Shown here piece after piece: positions 62,567 to 64,000 of a stretch of 64,000 nucleotides of DNA. Source of the DNA: Leisingera sp. S132 (GTDB lineage Bacteria; Pseudomonadota; Alphaproteobacteria; Rhodobacterales; Rhodobacteraceae); contig NZ_CP083553.1 in assembly GCF_025144465.1 (NCBI RefSeq), positions 1,920,001 to 1,984,000 on the forward strand, written 5' to 3'. Position 1 is the stretch's first letter; each line of letters opens with the position of its first letter. The notes beneath the pieces were generated by a model, which was not told where the DNA came from, did no database searches, and was given only the letters and a program-made list of their open reading frames with translations. The position numbers and the translations under genes are program-made.

Positions 62567-63384
62567 ACCGTTACCCCGAAGTATGCGGCCACCTGCTGCT
62601 GCTGCGTTGCCGTAAGGGGGGCGGAAACGATCACGGCACCAACCATGTTGTTGCGCAGCACATCATAGTTGTCAGCCATTACCACGCCTTCATCCGCGAT
62701 CAGCGCGCCATCCGCAGCGATGTAGGCGGAAAATGTTCCGGTCAGCGGTGCAATCAGGGAGTCGTCGCCATCGTCGGCCAGCGTCCTGTCGGCTTGGTAT
62801 GTCGCGCGGGCAGCATCTGCGGGAGCAAGGCAGTGTTTACCCGCGACGGTGCGCAAAGAAAGGCCGCTCACTGTTCCGGTAAAGCTTGTCTTGTTCAGAT
62901 TGAAAAGTTGCGGGCGGGCTGACCCTGACGCCTTGAAGATAGCCCTATGGCTCCCGTCCCCAGTGAAGCTGCCCAAGAAGTTATTGTCCCCATCGAACAA
63001 ATTCAGGCTATCCGCGCCTGACCCTGCAATGGTCAACTGAAGTTCCCCGAATTCCCCAGCAGATAGCCCCATGACGTTAAGGGTGCCGTTCAAGCCTTGG
63101 GCCGTGAAAGAGCCATCGCCGTTGTCTGTCCAGTTCACGGCAGTAACGGGGTTTTCTTCGAAGAAGTTGACGCCTCGGGCCAAGCCCCGCGATTTGTCCA
63201 GACCAAGCTTCACAAGGTCGCCAGAGGGGGCAGACGGCAGTATGCCCGCCGCGTCCTGAAACAACGTCGAGGTGTCGCGCCAGTCCAGAAACAGACCCTG
63301 CGCACCACCGGCGAACAGATCCACTGGCGTGAAGGGACGGCGGCACACCGCCGCCGTCATTACCGAAAGCCCATTGCCGAGCAT
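62563..63384 (-). CDS. Phage spike / tail-associated protein
   Basis: 273 residues from ATG 63384, whose TGATG overlap with the upstream stop supports this start; a GTG at 63393 is the alternative. The beginning LDWRDTSTLFQDAAGILPSAPSGDLVKLGLDKSRG belongs to a recurring phage structural pattern (..W.D.S....FQD.AG..P....g..v....DkS.g). The rest is Gly/Asp/Ser-rich beta structure (GDGSFTAQGLNGTLNVMGLSAGEFGELQLTI), with a C-terminal TATQQQQVAAYFGV. It is probably a tail or head spike protein. Confidence 0.65.
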   Translation of the reverse strand: MLGNGLSVMTAAVCRRPFTPVDLFAGGAQGLFLDWRDTSTLFQDAAGILPSAPSGDLVKLGLDKSRGLARGVNFFEENPVTAVNWTDNGDGSFTAQGLNGTLNVMGLSAGEFGELQLTIAGSGADSLNLFDGDNNFLGSFTGDGSHRAIFKASGSARPQLFNLNKTSFTGTVSGLSLRTVAGKHCLAPADAARATYQADRTLADDGDDSLIAPLTGTFSAYIAADGALIADEGVVMADNYDVLRNNMVGAVIVSAPLTATQQQQVAAYFGVTV

Positions 63385-63647
63385 CAGTACCACCCAACTA
63401 CGGTTGCCGTGGTGCCGGTTGCCTCCACCCCGACCGCAGAGAACCCGATGGTTTCGCCCGCCAGAACAGGGTAGACGATGACGGTCCCCCCCTCGTCACG
63501 CAAGGCAAGGTCGCCCGCGGTGAGAACACGCAGGACTCGCGGCCTGGGCGACAGGTCGGCACCGTCTTGCGGGGCGATTGAGAAATGATGCGTCGCCGGG
63601 CTTTCCAAGCCGCGCATCCAACCGTCAAAGGGGTCGCTTTGAGGCAT
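63384..63647 (-). CDS. Spike base protein, RCAP_Rcc01079 family
   Basis: 87 residues. The sequence matches the base protein of head spikes found in the Rhodobacter gene transfer agent and in related phages: DPFDGWMRGLESPATHHFSIAPQDGADLSPRPRVLRVLTAGDLALRDEGG, then AGETIGFSAVGVEATGTTATVVGWY. Its stop shares TGATG with the next gene. It anchors spikes to the capsid in the model GTA. A clear pointer to a rhodobacteral phage. Confidence 0.8.
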   Translation of the reverse strand: MPQSDPFDGWMRGLESPATHHFSIAPQDGADLSPRPRVLRVLTAGDLALRDEGGTVIVYPVLAGETIGFSAVGVEATGTTATVVGWY

Positions 63648-63679
63648 TTTCGTTCCTTTCTTTGTTAAATTCGGAGGAA

Positions 63680-63928
63680 TTACTGCGGGCCTGCCGCGCT
63701 GAGAATTTCAGCAATTGCGGCAAGCTTGGCGTTGGCACAGGCCCGCCCCCGGGCCTCTGCTATCAGCGCGTCGGAATGGTGGCCCTCATTTTGCGGGAGA
63801 GGGCCAGTATAGCCAGCACAGAACTCCAGCAAATCGGCCGGCACAGGTGGCGGCTGTTTTGCAGGTTCAGGGTTGAACCAGGTACAGCCGCTCAGAAGTA
63901 GCGCGCAGCAAAGGTGACAAAGGCGCAT
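63680..63928 (-). CDS. Outer-membrane spanin Rz1 (lipoprotein)
   Basis: 82 residues from ATG 63928. The first 17 residues MRLCHLCCALLLSGCTW form a lipoprotein signal with lipobox LLSGC, followed by a Pro-rich stretch PEPAKQPPPVPADL typical of Rz1. Its first 20 codons lie inside the last codons of the upstream Rz gene in a different frame, the classic Rz/Rz1 nesting. Rz1 and Rz bridge the membranes and fuse them at lysis. Confidence 0.8.
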   Translation of the reverse strand: MRLCHLCCALLLSGCTWFNPEPAKQPPPVPADLLEFCAGYTGPLPQNEGHHSDALIAEARGRACANAKLAAIAEILSAAGPQ

Positions 63929-64000
63929 CGCGGCCCTCCATGGATTGCAAGTCACGGGAAAGCGCGTCCCAGCGGCGGTATTCCTCCGCCGCGCGCGCCA
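63867..64000 (-). CDS. Inner-membrane spanin Rz, C-terminal part
   Basis: The frame enters from the right edge and stops at 63867. The visible end reads ARAAEEYRRWDALSRDLQSMEGRDAPLSPLLRATSERLYLVQP. The charged helix and the RDAPLSPLLR ending match phage Rz proteins. It overlaps the Rz1 gene in a different frame by 62 bases. The membrane anchor lies outside the window. Confidence 0.72.
   Translation of the reverse strand, partial: ARAAEEYRRWDALSRDLQSMEGRDAPLSPLLRATSERLYLVQP

Larger units (their letters stand above)
55353..64000. mobile_element. dusA-associated prophage / genomic island, left part
   Basis: The element begins at the dusA 5' end, where an integrase starts 99 bases from the dusA start codon, and continues to the right edge. 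It carries, in order, a tyrosine integrase, a small zinc-finger-like gene, six leftward cargo genes of lower GC, a leftward phage-like gene, a divergent control region, three small rightward genes and a leftward late module with spanins and spike proteins. The far attachment site is outside the window. The attachment core is likely inside dusA codons for SVAPMMDWTD, but I cannot prove this without the other end. Confidence 0.8.

Noticed and set aside
55353-64000. Right attachment site of the dusA element inside the window
   Set aside because: I did not see a second copy of the dusA 5' segment before 64000; phage late genes still run off the edge.

Overview
The window is high-GC chromosomal DNA from a marine alphaproteobacterium of the Roseobacter group (Rhodobacteraceae; Leisingera, Phaeobacter and Ruegeria are the nearest fits I can suggest from protein recognition alone). 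The main reasons are a complete DMSP lyase gene (dddP), a heterotetrameric sarcosine oxidase operon (soxBDAG), the yajC-secDF-ccm gene order, and a phage structural gene of the Rcc01079 spike-base family typical of rhodobacteral phages and gene transfer agents. I saw no rRNA, tRNA, CRISPR array or insertion sequence.

Layout. 1-12 kb: the tail of a lytic transglycosylase, an unknown protein, dddP, a NUDIX hydrolase, an alpha/beta hydrolase-OsmC fusion, small proteins, purB, an APH-like kinase, a TPR protein, a FliG-domain protein, an LpxL-type acyltransferase and a DUF1223 protein. 12-16.3 kb: acnA, then a three-gene operon of two small monooxygenase-fold proteins flanking a DOPA-dioxygenase-like protein, with a good palindromic operator candidate upstream. 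16.3-23.4 kb: a long leftward gene train yajC-secD-secF-tauE-Mth938-ccmA-ccmB-ccmC-ccmD-ccmG linking Sec translocation to cytochrome c maturation. 23.7-31 kb: SET-domain protein, serS, a lysine-tailed helix-hairpin-helix protein, a fatty acid desaturase, and the yfgM-like-bamB-der operon. 31.3-43.5 kb: an RND adaptor and permease pair with a TetR-like operator candidate, an Atm1-type ABC exporter, a LysM protein, a LOG protein, RarD, a host-attachment-type protein and sodB. 44-51.7 kb: soxBDAG leftward, then ccmI-ruvX-DUF1289 rightward. 51.7-55.4 kb: an AT-richer SUFU-domain gene beside a perfect 22-bp palindrome, a PhyH dioxygenase, a second TauE/SafE protein and dusA.

From dusA to the right edge lies an integrated phage-like element: a tyrosine integrase facing away from the dusA 5' end, a leftward AT-richer operon of six mostly unknown genes (56.8-60.4 kb), a divergent control region with paired 17-bp repeats, small phage genes, and the end of a late module (nested Rz/Rz1 spanins, spike-base protein, spike-like protein) that runs in from beyond the window. 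The far end of the element is not visible.

The most promising unexplained unit is the six-gene cargo operon. It sits next to the integrase, has a composition unlike its surroundings, includes a helical protein with a DKHR motif, a DUF2971 protein, two membrane proteins and a secreted thermonuclease, and five of its genes share an almost identical ribosome-binding leader (CCAAC-AAAGGAG type), several in front of GTG or TTG starts. Its function, for example anti-phage defence, is a hypothesis only.
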